Positions 1 through 5,928 of a stretch of 6,832 bases of DNA are shown one piece after another. Position 1 is the first letter of the stretch, and each line of letters starts with the position of its first letter. Below the pieces are notes generated by a model. It was not told the DNA's origin and did not search any database. It worked only from the letters and a program-made list of their open reading frames with translations. Source of the DNA: Planctomycetaceae bacterium (GTDB lineage: Bacteria > Planctomycetota > Planctomycetia > Pirellulales > Pirellulaceae); the NCBI GenBank assembly GCA_002702965.1, contig PADE01000189.1:3529-10360 (forward strand). The letters run 5' to 3'. The translations under genes and the position numbers were made by a program.

Positions 1-1159
1 ACACTTCTTCGATTGGCCACACGGGCTTGCCGGTTACGCGATCGAACACGTAGCAGTACCCGGTCTTGCCCATCTGCGCCAGGGCTTTGATCGGTTTGCC
101 ATCGACAACGATGTCGAGCAGGTTCGGAGCGCAAGGAAGGTCGTAATCCCAGAGGTCATGGTGTACGGTCTGAAAATGCCACACGCGCTCGCCGGTTTCG
201 ACCTTGAGACAGACGACGCAGTTGGCATACAAGTTGTCGCCTCGGCGGTGTCCACCGTAAAAATCGTTTGTGGGCGCGCCGATCGGAAGGTAGACATAGC
301 CCAACTCCTCGTCGGCGCTCATCATCGTCCAGACATTTGTGTTGCCCGTGTATTTCCACGAGCCGTCTTCCCATGTATCGACCCCAAACTCCCCTTCGCG
401 GGGAATCGTGCGGAACGTCCACCGTGGCTTGCCCGTGCGAATATCAAACGCGCGGATATCGCCACGCACATACTTCTGGGTCATCGGGCGATCCGCGACG
501 ACACACCCCACGACAATCACGTCGCGGCAGATCACAGGGGGCGAGTTGATTTGAGTGGACCGCAGCGTACCGCGAATGTTGAGCCCCTGGTACATGTCGA
601 TCTGTCCGTCGTCACCGAATTCGGGGATCGGTTTACCCGTTTTGGCATCGAGTGCGATCAGACGACTGTGGCCGGTCCCGACGATGATTCTCTCGTCGTC
701 GCCATCTTTCCAATAGGAAACGCCGCGATGTCGGAAGCCCATGTTCGCGGGGCGGCCCTTCCGCCAACTGCCGGAATCGTACTTCCACAACATCTCGCCG
801 GTACCGGCGTCCATCGCGGCCACCTGGCTGAAGGCGGTACTGATGTAGAGCTTGCCGTCAGCCATGATCGGTGTGGCGATGAGTGGGGACCCGAACCCCC
901 GGCGGCGTTGACTCCGGAGTTCGGTGATGTCGCTATCGATAGAATCCCACGTCCAGGCGATCTTCAGATCACCGAAGTTCTCCGGCGTAATTTGATCGAG
1001 CGCCGCATACCGAGTGTGGCCTTGATCGCCGCCGTGAAATCGCCACTGCCCGTCGCTGACGCCGTATTGCGCTGAGACGCCCGACGCGAGGGCCACGCCC
1101 AGCACCATGCTCCCGAGCACGACCCGCTCGGTCCGGGTCCAGATCGCATTCTTCTTCAT
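1..1159 (-). CDS. PQQ-dependent dehydrogenase (glucose/alcohol dehydrogenase type), N-terminal 386 residues, cut by left edge
   Basis: Periplasmic quinoprotein that would oxidise a sugar or alcohol using pyrroloquinoline quinone and pass electrons to the respiratory chain. The frame is open from ATG at 1159 to the left edge and ends ...WPIEEV. A signal peptide is clear: K2, K3, R9 and R12, hydrophobic 13-25, likely cleavage after A30 (GVSA|Q). Next come the family entry motif (W39, GGD 43-45, TRY 49-51, LDQI 54-57) and propeller W-motifs of the D-x2-TG-x3-W type ending at W125, W247 and W327. HHDLWDYD lies at 333-340. D338 and K365 are 27 residues apart, the spacing I recall for active-site D466 and K493 of E. 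coli membrane glucose dehydrogenase. Unlike that enzyme it has no N-terminal five-helix membrane domain, so a soluble form is expected. Substrate unknown. A GGGAG lies 11 nt before the ATG. The C-terminus, including any fused cytochrome domain, is outside the window. Confidence 0.93.
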   Translation of the reverse strand, partial: MKKNAIWTRTERVVLGSMVLGVALASGVSAQYGVSDGQWRFHGGDQGHTRYAALDQITPENFGDLKIAWTWDSIDSDITELRSQRRRGFGSPLIATPIMADGKLYISTAFSQVAAMDAGTGEMLWKYDSGSWRKGRPANMGFRHRGVSYWKDGDDERIIVGTGHSRLIALDAKTGKPIPEFGDDGQIDMYQGLNIRGTLRSTQINSPPVICRDVIVVGCVVADRPMTQKYVRGDIRAFDIRTGKPRWTFRTIPREGEFGVDTWEDGSWKYTGNTNVWTMMSADEELGYVYLPIGAPTNDFYGGHRRGDNLYANCVVCLKVETGERVWHFQTVHHDLWDYDLPCAPNLLDIVVDGKPIKALAQMGKTGYCYVFDRVTGKPVWPIEEV

Positions 1160-1170
1160 TGCGAGGTGCG

Positions 1171-1175
1171 CTCCC
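1171..1175 (-). promoter_or_regulatory. Weak ribosome binding site of the PQQ dehydrogenase
   Basis: On the minus strand GGGAG (inside GTGGGAG) lies 11 nt before the ATG at 1159. The spacing is slightly long. It supports this ATG together with the signal peptide that starts at once. Confidence 0.4.
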
Positions 1176-1238
1176 ACATACAAAATTCGCGTTACGTCAG
1201 CCGCCTACCGAGCAAGCCTGTCCCGGTAATCTGGCAAA

Positions 1239-1268
1239 ATTATATACACACAGCCCGCGCACTCGCCA
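1239..1268 (-). promoter_or_regulatory. Candidate promoter of the PQQ dehydrogenase
   Basis: An AT-rich island (about 1235-1248) stands out in an otherwise GC-rich spacer. Read on the minus strand it gives a perfect -10 hexamer TATAAT (1244 to 1239). The best -35 is poor: TGGCGA (1268 to 1263) at 18 bp, so an activator or another sigma factor could be needed. Transcription would begin near 1232, leaving a leader of about 72 nt. The island also reads TATATA on the plus strand, so a role for the divergent gene cannot be excluded. Confidence 0.4.
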
Positions 1269-1333
1269 CTCGACGTGCGCCTACTTTCGCCGGGCCTCCC
1301 AGTGTGACATTATCCAACCAGCCAAAGGGAATC

Positions 1334-1360
1334 ATGGTCGCAGCGAGTGGGCGACGATGA
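1334..1360 (+). CDS. Possible 8-residue leader peptide upstream of the synthetase
   Basis: The ATG at 1334 is preceded by AAAGGG (1324-1329) at a 4-nt spacing, identical to the site used by the synthetase at 1431. It encodes MVAASGRR and stops at TGA 1358-1360. That stop overlaps another ATG (1357) in an ATGA arrangement; the ORF begun there runs to 1464, across the synthetase start in a different frame. Translation here could modulate initiation at 1431. The peptide has no run of one amino acid that would suggest classical attenuation. It may be chance; the case rests on the duplicated initiation context only. Confidence 0.25.
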   Translation: MVAASGRR

Positions 1361-1420
1361 TACACACAGACTCGATGCACCCTACCGACTGCGGCGATCG
1401 GCCGGATACTCCCCACCAGC

Positions 1421-1426
1421 AAAGGG
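1421..1426 (+). promoter_or_regulatory. Ribosome binding site that fixes the synthetase start
   Basis: AAAGGG lies 4 nt before ATG 1431, a short but usable spacing. The only other in-frame candidate starts lie upstream (for example GTG 1347) and would add a low-complexity, unconserved-looking tail. Confidence 0.5.
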
Positions 1427-1430
1427 CACC

Positions 1431-3122
1431 ATGGTCACCAGAGCGCAGGCGATCGCCCAGCTGACGGCACCTGGCGAACCGCTCGAGCTGGAAACCACGA
1501 ATCTCTATGGACGCCAATGCCGGCGCTTCAAAAACGCCCCGCCCACGCTCCGCGAGCTATTCGAGCAGAGCCGCAGCGACGCGACCTTCCTCGTCTACCA
1601 GGCCCAGCGTTACAGTTTCGAGCAAACGTATCAGATCAGCTGCGCAATCGGTGGACTGTTGGTAGACGAATACGGGATTGGTCGAGGCGATCGGGTGGCC
1701 ATTTCGATGCGCAACTTTCCGGAGTGGATCACGGCGTTCATGGCGGTGACGTCGGTTGGAGGCATCGCCGTCGCGCTGAACGCGATGTGGCAATCCGACG
1801 AGTTGGAGTACGGCCTCTCTGACAGCGGTGCGAAGGTGTTGTTCGCCGATCAGGAGCGACTGGATCGTCTCGCCGGGGGCTCCGACGGTTTGTCGACCCG
1901 CGTGATTGCGGTTCGCCCGACCAACACACCGCCGACCGGCTGCGCGGAGCTGGGCCAGCTACTCGCAGACCGCCCGCCTCGTGCCATGCCCGCCGTCGCA
2001 TTGGCACCCACCGACGACGCGTTGATCCTGTATACATCGGGTTCTACCGGACACCCCAAGGGCGCGGTGAGTTGCCACCTCAACGTGATTAGCGCACTGG
2101 TTTCCTGGGAACTGGATGCCGAGGCCGCCCTGCTGGCCAGTGGAGACGATCCCCCCGAACTCGAGCACCAGCGCGCGACGTTGCTCGCCGTCCCGCTGTT
2201 TCATGTGACCGGATCGCACGCGGTGTTTCTGCATTCGTTCCGACAGCAGCGGAAAATCGTCAGCATGTACAAATGGGACCCCGAGGCGGGCGCCGAGCTC
2301 ATTGAGACCGAACGCATCTCCTCATTCATCGCGCCCGCCGCGATGACCGGTGATCTGGTGCAAACCGCGCAGGTCAGCGCGCGAGACCTGAGCTCATTGA
2401 TGGTCGTCGGAGGGGGGGGCGCCCCGCGCGCCCCGCAACAGGTCCGCCAGATCGACGCCTCGTTCCGCAACGCCTTGCCAGGAACCGGCTGGGGCATGAC
2501 CGAAACCAACGCCATTGGCACCGGCATCGGCGGAGAGGATTATCTCGACCGGCCCGACAGTTCCGGGCGCTGTTCGGCCGTGCTCGACCTGCGGATCGTC
2601 CGGGAGGACGGCACCGCGCTGCCCGCCGGGGAACGGGGACAACTTCAGGTGCGTGGCACGTCGGTCATCCAGGGCTATTGGAACCGCCCGGATGCCAATG
2701 CTGAGGCGTTCGCGGAGGATGGCTGGTTGCGAACCGGCGATGTGGCCTACATCGATGACGAGGGTTTTCTGTTTGTCGTCGACCGCCACAAGGATCTCGT
2801 GATCCGTGGGGGAGAAAACATCGGCTGCGGGCAGGTCGAGGCGGCCTTACTGGAACACCCCATGGTGCTGGAAGCGGCCGTTTACGCGGTGCCAGACGAT
2901 CGCCTGGGCGAAGAAGTCGGCGCGACCGTGTACTGCACTGCGGTGGTCGACGAACAGGCGTTACGCGTCTTCCTCGCGAGTCGCCTGGCCAAGTTTGAAA
3001 TCCCGCGCTACTTCAGCATCACCGCCGACCCGCTGCCTCGCATCGCCTCGGGCAAGATCTTCAAGCGTCGATTGCGGGATCAGGCGGCAGCCCGCCTCAC
3101 GGCGGGAGACTCTCCGTCATGA
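1431..3122 (+). CDS. Class I adenylate-forming acyl-CoA synthetase (AMP-dependent synthetase/ligase)
   Basis: Cytoplasmic enzyme of 563 residues that activates a carboxylic acid with ATP to an acyl-adenylate and transfers it to CoA. All core motifs are present: the phosphate-binding loop LILYTSGSTGHPKG (198-211), GWGMTET (353-359), GWLRTGD (431-437, with D437 expected to contact the ribose), the hinge region DRHKDLVIRGGEN (451-463) and the C-terminal catalytic lysine K542 in PRIASGK (536-542). The large N-terminal domain spans about 30-440 and the mobile lid 441-563. Length is normal for fatty acyl-CoA ligases. The ATG at 1431 is chosen because it has an AAAGGG site and because homologues I recall begin with a similar MTRAxAIAQLTAPG segment; the frame stays open upstream to GTG 1347. 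There is no signal peptide. Chain length or aromatic versus aliphatic substrate cannot be told from sequence. It appears to be monocistronic, divergent from the PQQ gene. Confidence 0.95.
   Translation: MVTRAQAIAQLTAPGEPLELETTNLYGRQCRRFKNAPPTLRELFEQSRSDATFLVYQAQRYSFEQTYQISCAIGGLLVDEYGIGRGDRVAISMRNFPEWITAFMAVTSVGGIAVALNAMWQSDELEYGLSDSGAKVLFADQERLDRLAGGSDGLSTRVIAVRPTNTPPTGCAELGQLLADRPPRAMPAVALAPTDDALILYTSGSTGHPKGAVSCHLNVISALVSWELDAEAALLASGDDPPELEHQRATLLAVPLFHVTGSHAVFLHSFRQQRKIVSMYKWDPEAGAELIETERISSFIAPAAMTGDLVQTAQVSARDLSSLMVVGGGGAPRAPQQVRQIDASFRNALPGTGWGMTETNAIGTGIGGEDYLDRPDSSGRCSAVLDLRIVREDGTALPAGERGQLQVRGTSVIQGYWNRPDANAEAFAEDGWLRTGDVAYIDDEGFLFVVDRHKDLVIRGGENIGCGQVEAALLEHPMVLEAAVYAVPDDRLGEEVGATVYCTAVVDEQALRVFLASRLAKFEIPRYFSITADPLPRIASGKIFKRRLRDQAAARLTAGDSPS
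2412..2434 (+). repeat. G8 homopolymer followed by a GC-only hairpin inside the synthetase gene
   Basis: Eight consecutive G (2412-2419) encode part of a VVGGGGAP segment. GGGGCGC (2416-2422) can pair perfectly with GCGCCCC (2428-2434) across a 5-nt loop. The reading frame is intact here. Confidence 0.7.
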
Positions 3123-3230
3123 AGCCGTCAATCCTGCCATCGAAATCGCACAACCCCGGGCGGGCGTTCCTCGGCCGTCATCCACCCGCGCGACACCTCC
3201 CCGTGGCGCATCCTGGGTTCCCCTTTCGAC

Positions 3231-3260
3231 TTGCGAAGCTGCGGATGGGCGGGTTAGAAT
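3231..3260 (+). promoter_or_regulatory. Candidate sigma70-like promoter of the DUF1592-DUF1552 operon
   Basis: TTGCGA (3231-3236, 4 of 6 to TTGACA), 18 bp, then TAGAAT (3255-3260, 5 of 6 to TATAAT). It is the best plus-strand match seen in the spacer. Transcription would start near 3267, about 220 nt before the GTG start. Confidence 0.45.
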
Positions 3261-3355
3261 TTGGGGGTGAGGCCTCGCCACTCTTTGTAATGAAATAGGC
3301 GAAACCGACAAAAAGCAGGCCGCATCAGGTCCACGATCGTTCGCATTGCACGGGA

Positions 3356-3378
3356 GCGGCGTGTCGCTCGCTCGCCGC
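3356..3378 (+). other. GC hairpin in the leader of the DUF1592 gene
   Basis: GCGGCG (3356-3361) pairs perfectly with CGCCGC (3373-3378) around an 11-nt loop. The first T-rich run (TATTTTC) comes about 14 nt later, so this does not look like an intrinsic terminator. A structural or regulatory role is possible but unproven. Confidence 0.25.
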
Positions 3379-3475
3379 GCGTTGGTTGCCCCTATTTTCT
3401 CGACGCAGGCGCCGCAATGGGCGCAGTTGGTCGCAACCACTTTTCGAAATGAGTCGATTCAACGGGACTTAAGGC

Positions 3476-3482
3476 GAGAGGG
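3476..3482 (+). promoter_or_regulatory. Strong ribosome binding site that selects a GTG start
   Basis: GAGAGGG lies 7 nt before GTG 3490, near-ideal spacing. The next in-frame ATG (3514) has no purine-rich site at a suitable distance. Confidence 0.65.
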
Positions 3483-3489
3483 TCAGCAG

Positions 3490-5928
3490 GTGCCGAAAAC
3501 GCCGTCGAACGCCATGGTCTCTGCCCGTACCGGGGCCATGTTGTGCTGTCTGCTCGTCACCGCATCGCGACTGCCGGCGGACGAAACGCCGGCTAGTTAC
3601 CGCCCATTCTTTCAGCGCTATTGCGCCACCTGTCACGACGAGAGCGACGGCAAAGGAGGCCTCGATCTGGAGTCGATCGAGTTGGCCGACGTTCGCCCCA
3701 ACGCACAGATTTGGGAAAAAGTCGTGCACAAGTTGCGCACCGGTGACATGCCGCCACCCGAGGAGTTGCAACCACCCCGCGAAGCGCGCGGTGCCGTGCT
3801 CAGCTCTTTGATCACCGCTCTCGACGAAGCCGCCGCCGCGGCTCCCAATCCCGGACGCCCCGCGGTCCATCGACTCAATCGTGCCGAGTACGCTGGCGCG
3901 ATACGCGATCTATTCGCGTTGGAGATCGATACCCGCACCCTGCTGCCCGCCGATGGCAAGGATTTCGGATTCGACAATATCGCCGATTCACTGAACGTAT
4001 CGCCGCTGCTGCTGGAACGGTACATGGCGGCGGCGGCGAAAATCAGTCGCCTCGCACTCGGTGACCCGGACCAACGTCCCAGTAGTCAAATCTACACGGT
4101 CCCCAAACTTCTACTGCAGTCAGACCGGATGGGCGAAGATCTCCCTTTCGGGTCGCGGGGCGGTGTCTCCATCCGCCACCACTTTCCGGCGGACGGGTAC
4201 TACGTCATCAAAGTCAATATCGAATCTCCCCGCTCCGACCAACCCCAAGACCTCTTCCAACGGAGCGAGGCACCCGAGCAGCTCGACGTGCGTATCGATG
4301 GGAAGCGGGTCGGCGCATTCACCGTTGGCAAACCCAACCGCGCGCAGTGGTCGTATGCCAAGAACGGTTTCACCAATGACATCCCCGAGGGAGAGCGGGA
4401 GAAGTCAGACTGGTGGGGTGCTCGAACTCTCGAGGTCCGGTTCCCCGCAAAGGCCGGCACGCGGACGATCGCAATCTCCTTTCTGAAGAGAACGTTCGCC
4501 TACGAAGGAATTCGACCACGGGCGTTTCCCGCGTTTTATGACTACCTGGGACTCCTCAAAGGGGTCGAGCCGGGTGTGATCGATTTCGATGTCGTCGGAC
4601 CGTACGATGCAAGCCGCAGCCCAGACCCGAGCCCCAGCCGTAAAAAGATCTTCACCCGTTATCCCACCAATCCAGAAGAGGAGACGGCCACCGCGACCGA
4701 GATCCTCTCCAACCTCGCGCGGCGCGCCTATCGACGACCGCTGACTGAGCGCGACATGGAGACTCTACTCACGTTTTATGCACAGGGTCGCAGCGAAGGG
4801 GACTTCGAGGACGGGATCCAACTCGCGTTGGAGCGCATCTTAGTGGGGCCGAGTTTCCTGTTTCGGGTCGAGTCCAAGCCGCCGGACATTCAGCCTGGCG
4901 ACACCTATCAACTGAACGCTGTCGAGTTGGCTTCCCGGTTGTCCTTTTTCCTCTGGAGCAGCATTCCCGATCAGCAACTTCTCGAGGCGGCAGAACGCGG
5001 AGAACTCCGGGATCCCGCGGTCCTCGAGCAACAAGTGCGGCGGATGCTGGCCGACCGACGCTCCGGTGCCCTGGTCAGCAATTTCGCCGGCCAGTGGCTG
5101 CATCTGAGAAACTTGCGTGAGGTCAAACCGGACGTCAACCGCTTCCCCGAGTTCGACGACAACCTGCGACAGGCCATGCGTCGGGAGACCGAGCTCTTTT
5201 TCTTGAGTCAACTGCGGGCCAATCGAAGCGTCGTCGACTTGTTACGGGCGGACTATACGTTCCTGAATGAACGGCTGGCCCAGCACTACGAAATTCCTGG
5301 CATTTACGGCAGCCACTTCCGACGCGTCAGCTTGGGCAATCACCGGATCGGTGGATTGCTCGGTCACGGCAGCATCTTGACGGTCACTTCCTACGCCACG
5401 CGGACTTCGCCCGTCATCCGCGGCAAGTGGCTGTTACAAAACATCCTGGGATCACCCCCGCCCCCACCTCCACCCGACGTTCCCGAATTGCCCGAAACAG
5501 GGAAAAGTGGCGAAGCGGCGACGATTCGTGAAAAGTTGAAGCTGCACCTGACGCTTCCCACCTGCGCCAGCTGCCACGTCAAGATGGATCCGCTGGGTCT
5601 TGCCCTCGAGAATTTCAACGCCATTGGAAAGTGGCGCACCAGCTATGGAACCCTCCCTGTCGAGTCCCAAGGCGAACTGCCCGACGGCACGGTGCTGAAC
5701 GGCCCGGCCGGATTGCGAGACGTGCTGGTCGAAATGCACCCAGAATTCGTGCGCACCCTAATCCAAAAGTTACTCACCTATGCGCTGGGCCGTGGAATCG
5801 AATTTTACGATCAACCGGTCGTGCGCCAAATTGCGAGGCAGTCCGCGGGGGAGGATTACCGATGGTCGGCCATCGTCCTGGGGATCGTAAAGAGTACGCC
5901 ATTTCAAATGAGGAGATCGCTCCCATGA
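3490..5928 (+). CDS. Exported DUF1592-family protein with two CxxCH motifs (PSCyt/PSD multidomain protein)
   Basis: 812 residues from GTG 3490. A signal peptide is visible (K3, R13, hydrophobic 15-26, likely cleavage after A30). Domains by recognition: PSCyt1-like haem c segment about 38-105 with C45-A-T-C48-H49 and a GGLDL motif; DUF1587/PSD3 126-190 (HRLNRAEY at 127-134); beta-rich insert about 195-371; DUF1595/PSD5 404-461 (RRAYRRPL); DUF1592/PSD4 about 475-600 (ELASRLSFFLWSS); DUF1588/PSCyt3 619-716, including seven prolines (656-662) and C692-A-S-C695-H696 followed by MDPLG; DUF1585/PSD2 738-808. The first CxxCH is a probable covalent haem c site. The second is a conserved part of DUF1588 and may or may not hold haem. 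Role unknown; periplasmic electron transfer is inferred. It overlaps the DUF1552 gene by 4 nt, its usual partner. ATG 3514 is the alternative start (804 residues). Confidence 0.93.
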   Translation: MPKTPSNAMVSARTGAMLCCLLVTASRLPADETPASYRPFFQRYCATCHDESDGKGGLDLESIELADVRPNAQIWEKVVHKLRTGDMPPPEELQPPREARGAVLSSLITALDEAAAAAPNPGRPAVHRLNRAEYAGAIRDLFALEIDTRTLLPADGKDFGFDNIADSLNVSPLLLERYMAAAAKISRLALGDPDQRPSSQIYTVPKLLLQSDRMGEDLPFGSRGGVSIRHHFPADGYYVIKVNIESPRSDQPQDLFQRSEAPEQLDVRIDGKRVGAFTVGKPNRAQWSYAKNGFTNDIPEGEREKSDWWGARTLEVRFPAKAGTRTIAISFLKRTFAYEGIRPRAFPAFYDYLGLLKGVEPGVIDFDVVGPYDASRSPDPSPSRKKIFTRYPTNPEEETATATEILSNLARRAYRRPLTERDMETLLTFYAQGRSEGDFEDGIQLALERILVGPSFLFRVESKPPDIQPGDTYQLNAVELASRLSFFLWSSIPDQQLLEAAERGELRDPAVLEQQVRRMLADRRSGALVSNFAGQWLHLRNLREVKPDVNRFPEFDDNLRQAMRRETELFFLSQLRANRSVVDLLRADYTFLNERLAQHYEIPGIYGSHFRRVSLGNHRIGGLLGHGSILTVTSYATRTSPVIRGKWLLQNILGSPPPPPPPDVPELPETGKSGEAATIREKLKLHLTLPTCASCHVKMDPLGLALENFNAIGKWRTSYGTLPVESQGELPDGTVLNGPAGLRDVLVEMHPEFVRTLIQKLLTYALGRGIEFYDQPVVRQIARQSAGEDYRWSAIVLGIVKSTPFQMRRSLP
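5911..5916 (+). promoter_or_regulatory. Ribosome binding site of the DUF1552 gene
   Basis: AGGAGA lies inside the last codons of the DUF1592 gene, 8 nt before ATG 5925. With the ATGA overlap it indicates translational coupling of the two genes. Confidence 0.6.

Larger units (their letters stand above)
1160..1430. other. Divergent intergenic region between PQQ dehydrogenase and acyl-CoA synthetase
   Basis: This 271-bp spacer separates two genes that point away from each other. It contains the minus-strand -10 element at 1239-1244. A weak plus-strand -10-like CATTAT lies at 1308-1313, with only TTTCGC 17 bp upstream. On the synthetase side there are two copies of an initiation-like motif, the first opening an 8-codon ORF (1334-1360). 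No RNA gene or convincing terminator was seen. Confidence 0.7.
1314..1436 (+). repeat. Imperfect direct repeat of an initiation-like motif (two copies, about 25 nt each)
   Basis: Copy 1 is 1314-1339 and copy 2 is about 1412-1436. Both read roughly CC-x2-ACCAGC, then AAAGGG, four bases, then ATGGTC; copy 1 has one extra C before AAAGGG. The core start sites are 97 bp apart. Copy 2 is the synthetase start; copy 1 starts the small ORF at 1334. The repeat may be a small duplication of the 5' end of the gene or a repeated regulator site. Confidence 0.5.
3123..3489 (+). other. Intergenic region upstream of the DUF1592 gene
   Basis: This 367-bp stretch holds no gene I can support. It contains the candidate promoter at 3231-3260 and then a leader of about 220 nt. 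In the leader are a near-palindrome GTGAGGCCTCGC (3268-3279) and a GC hairpin (3356-3378). The frame of the DUF1592 gene is open from 3346, but without a start site or exported N-terminus there. No clear intrinsic terminator for the synthetase was found: no GC stem is followed directly by a T run. No known riboswitch class was recognised. Confidence 0.6.

Noticed and set aside
158..1075. Plus-strand open frame of 305 codons
   Set aside because: It lies entirely antisense to the PQQ dehydrogenase, whose signal peptide, propeller W-motifs and HHDLWDYD are unmistakable. The plus-strand product shows no recognisable motif and is a GC-rich shadow.
1347..1430. N-terminal extension of the synthetase from GTG 1347
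   Set aside because: The added 28 residues are polar and unlike the family N-terminus. ATG 1431 has its own AAAGGG site and a family-like start.
2394..2789. Minus-strand 131-codon open frame within the synthetase
   Set aside because: Antisense shadow of a strongly conserved coding region; no motif seen.
2806..3270. Plus-strand 154-codon open frame overlapping the end of the synthetase
   Set aside because: It lies mostly in another frame of the catalytic lid domain. The product is Arg- and Ser-rich with no domain, as expected of a frame-shifted GC-rich gene.
3268..3279. Near-palindrome GTGAGGCCTCGC as a terminator or operator
   Set aside because: There is no loop and no following T run, so it is not an intrinsic terminator. 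One short copy is not enough to call an operator.
3503..3560. Lipoprotein signal at the Cys pair C19-C20 of the DUF1592 protein
   Set aside because: The cysteines fall inside the hydrophobic core without a proper lipobox, and a standard cleavage site follows at A30.
3469..4025. Two overlapping minus-strand open frames opposite the start of the DUF1592 gene
   Set aside because: Both are antisense to the PSCyt1 and DUF1587 domains and have low-complexity products.
4061..4486. Plus-strand 141-codon open frame inside the DUF1592 gene
   Set aside because: It is the +1 shadow of the beta-rich insert; Ser/Thr/Arg/Pro-rich without motifs. The main frame is uninterrupted, so it is not evidence of a frameshift.
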